DNA from: Bacteroidetes bacterium GWC2_46_850
GTDB lineage: Bacteria; Bacteroidota; Bacteroidia; Bacteroidales; Dysgonomonadaceae
DNA length: 64,000 bases
Assembly: GCA_001768325.1 (NCBI GenBank)
Contig: MENQ01000003.1
Location: forward strand, 1 to 64,000
Direction: 5' to 3'
Of the stretch, positions 62,504-64,000 are shown one piece after another. The notes beneath the pieces were generated by a model. It searched no databases, had not been told where the DNA came from, and worked only from the letters and a program-made list of their open reading frames with translations. Each line of letters begins with the position of its first letter. Position 1 is the first letter of the stretch. Position numbers and translations under genes: made by a program.

Positions 62504-62848
62504 ATGAAAAAGGAGACGTCCCCCATAGAATTACTGGTGAGCTCCCCTGTCATTAAATTAAATAAGATATCGGGGTTTGAGGTGGGTGTGAAGCTGACAA
62601 ACGCGGGTGAAGACCCTGTCCATTTCGATATGACACAAACCGCGTTGTTTGTAAACAGCAAAAGAAGTATTGCGTGGGATTTGGCTGTACAAAACGGGAC
62701 CATTATCAACCTGAAGATTCCACCCGGAAAGAGCAAATCGGTGCAATGGCCACTGGGCAACGCTTTATTTGAACAAACGGGGATATATAAACTGGAACTC
62801 CGTTGGAAAGAGATCAGTCTGAAACAGGATGTAACTGTTTTGGAATAA
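62504..62848 (+). CDS. Small protein between the two cargo genes, unknown function
   Basis: 114 residues from ATG 62504 (MKKETSPIELLVSSPVIKLN); an in-frame GTG at 62495 overlaps the previous stop. Mostly beta: GFEVGVKLTNAGEDPVHFD, TALFVNSKRSIAWDLAVQNG, LKIPPGKSKSVQWPLGNAL, IYKLELRWKEISLKQDV. The plan resembles a one-domain beta-sandwich such as proteinase-inhibitor (BsuPI-like) folds, a weak resemblance only. No signal peptide. By position it could be an immunity protein, a loading chaperone, or a third cargo. I cannot choose. Confidence 0.7.
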   Translation: MKKETSPIELLVSSPVIKLNKISGFEVGVKLTNAGEDPVHFDMTQTALFVNSKRSIAWDLAVQNGTIINLKIPPGKSKSVQWPLGNALFEQTGIYKLELRWKEISLKQDVTVLE

Positions 62849-62874
62849 ATGGTGTTGAATTATTTGTTAGAGAG

Positions 62875-64000
62875 ATGGCTTTGGTGCATGCAGAAAAAAC
62901 CAGAAAACCCAATTCACAGCCTTCCCTATCTCGGGGAGGCGGTGGAAACACACTCTTTTTTCAACCCAAACTGAATATCGGAAAGCCACATGATCAATAT
63001 GAGGCAGAGGCTGACAAAGTAGCCGACCAGGTGGTCAGCAAGTCACCGCTGACGGATCAGCCTTTTTTTGCACCTTCTGCTTCTCCGCCGGTTCAATCAA
63101 TACACACTGCCCCTGTTCAAAAGAATCCGGTTGCTGAAAGCTCCACACCCTTGTCCCAAAAAGAAGGAGCGGAAGATGAAATGCTTCAGATGCAGCCTCT
63201 CAGTGAGGAAGAATCAATGTTGCAGGCAAAATCGGACAGCACCCCGCAAGTTCCCGCAGATTTTGAATCGGGATTGAATAGAAGCAAAGGAGGAGGATCC
63301 CCATTGTCTCCCGGTGTAAAAAACCAGATGGAAAGCGGGTTCGATACCGATTTCAGCAACGTACGCATTCACACCGATTCCGGTGCTGAGCAAATGAGCC
63401 GGCAAATAAGTGCACAAGCGTTTACCCACGGAAACGATATTTATTTCAACGAAGGAAAATACAATCCCGCGAGCAAGTCAGGGCAACATTTGATTGCCCA
63501 TGAGTTAACCCATACCGTGCAGCAGGCTACTTCTGTGCAGCCGAAAATGATTCAGAGAGAAGAGGACGATCCCGTCACAGAATTTAATTTATCTGATGGA
63601 ACAATCATCAATGCCGACTCGAAACAAATGGTTCTTCCGATGATTAGTCTGCCTCAGTTTAAGGGGCGAAATGCGGACAGGTTTCCTTTAAACATGCAAT
63701 TACGGCAAGGAGAGAGACCAAAAACTCAACAGATCCAATTTTGGAAAAACGAAATGCGACCTTCTGTCGTCTCCGGGACTAACACCATTTTAAATCAAGC
63801 CAGAACAACTTTTAATTATGGTTTAGGTGACAACGTAATATTCTTTCTAAAACCCAAAAATGGTGCACCTCTTCGTATTTTTGGAAACAGTACCACACTA
63901 ATTGAAACATTCTTAATCCCATTTTGGAACAGGGATGCTATGCCAACAACCTTTCAGGTAGATCATATCTACGAAGATCAAATGGGAGGATATGATGATA
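62875..64000 (+). CDS. eCIS cargo protein 2: DUF4157 core with HNH-like toxin start, cut by window edge
   Basis: Open frame of 375 codons with no stop before the edge. The leader is FFQPKLNIGKPHDQYEAEAD and KVADQV (about 29-55), then a Ser/Pro/Gln linker, and DUF4157 at about 143-222 with VRIHTDSGAEQMSRQISAQA, FTHGNDIYFNEGKY and HELTH at 209-213. From about 240 the protein changes to an unrelated domain; the last visible residues VDHIYEDQMGG (362-372) look like the first half of an HNH-type nuclease motif (compare VDHIxELQLGG in polymorphic toxins). The DNA after about 63700 is visibly AT-richer than the structural genes. An ATG at 62849 is in another frame and leads to an early stop. Confidence 0.87.
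   Translation, partial: MALVHAEKTRKPNSQPSLSRGGGGNTLFFQPKLNIGKPHDQYEAEADKVADQVVSKSPLTDQPFFAPSASPPVQSIHTAPVQKNPVAESSTPLSQKEGAEDEMLQMQPLSEEESMLQAKSDSTPQVPADFESGLNRSKGGGSPLSPGVKNQMESGFDTDFSNVRIHTDSGAEQMSRQISAQAFTHGNDIYFNEGKYNPASKSGQHLIAHELTHTVQQATSVQPKMIQREEDDPVTEFNLSDGTIINADSKQMVLPMISLPQFKGRNADRFPLNMQLRQGERPKTQQIQFWKNEMRPSVVSGTNTILNQARTTFNYGLGDNVIFFLKPKNGAPLRIFGNSTTLIETFLIPFWNRDAMPTTFQVDHIYEDQMGGYDD

Noticed and set aside
62849-62965. ATG at 62849 as the start of cargo protein 2
   Set aside because: Its frame differs from the DUF4157 frame and stops after about 38 codons; ATG 62875 leads into the leader motif and the long open frame.
41818-64000. Contractile tail genes as part of a prophage or a T6SS
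   Set aside because: No capsid, portal, terminase, integrase, lysis or TssJ/L/M genes are present, while DUF4255, DUF5908, the LysM hub and DUF4157 cargo are specific to eCIS clusters.
60564-64000. HELTH motifs read as active metalloproteases that would be the toxic activity
   Set aside because: HExxH is a fixed feature of the DUF4157 core found in many cargo proteins with unrelated toxins, so it does not show the killing activity; the variable C-termini do.

Overview
The window reads as a chromosomal segment of a Bacteroidota member, most likely order Bacteroidales (a Dysgonomonadaceae-like organism such as Proteiniphilum or Petrimonas is my guess, not shown by the sequence). Reasons: many start sites are preceded by the Bacteroidota -7 box TAnnTTTG, several with a TTTG about 19 bases upstream; the order mutY-ssb-gldE, the three-subunit sdhC-A-B set, the rplM-rpsI-rpsB-tsf block, DUF4252 proteins, a 30-residue COX24-like basic protein beside HU and RNase G, and several small outer-membrane barrels are all typical of that phylum. 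I see no rRNA, insertion sequence, integrase or CRISPR array. There is one tRNA, tRNA-Arg(ACG).

About 1-41.3 kb is ordinary core genome. It holds xseA (possibly short at its C-terminus); an ECF sigma cassette flanked by two DUF4252 proteins; a subtilisin-like protease; a flavodoxin, pepD and a UPF0104 membrane protein; rsmA and corA; a GNAT enzyme beside a DUF2156 gene carrying an in-frame stop; trpS; sdhCAB; an outer-membrane barrel with priA; HU, the small basic protein and rng; mutY, ssb, gldE and a phosphopantetheinyl transferase; the ribosomal protein/EF-Ts block; recQ-recJ; mnmA, a barrel and hflX; an aspartate kinase; and maf-kdsA.

From 41.8 kb to the right edge (64 kb), after a 468-base AT-rich gap, all 17 genes lie on the + strand with very tight spacing. 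Together they encode an extracellular contractile injection system (eCIS) of the Afp/PVC/AlgoCIS type: a DUF4255 terminator/cap protein, an unknown protein, one sheath, two tube proteins, a DUF5908 protein, a LysM tube-initiator/hub protein, a gp27/gp5-like spike, a PAAR tip, a gp25-like protein, two large baseplate wedge proteins (gp6/J-like and gp7-like), a 1252-residue PKD-domain protein, and a tape-measure protein. The cargo region follows: two proteins with the eCIS core domain (DUF4157) separated by a small beta-rich protein. The first carries a Glu-rich repeat linker, a peptidoglycan-binding domain and an unrecognised C-terminal domain. The second is cut by the window edge just as an HNH-like motif begins in a visibly AT-richer stretch. 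No AAA+ ATPase (Pvc15-like), immunity gene or regulator of the system is visible inside the window.

The eCIS locus is the main find. Its least explained parts are the two cargo C-termini, the small protein between them, the PKD protein, and the unknown second gene.
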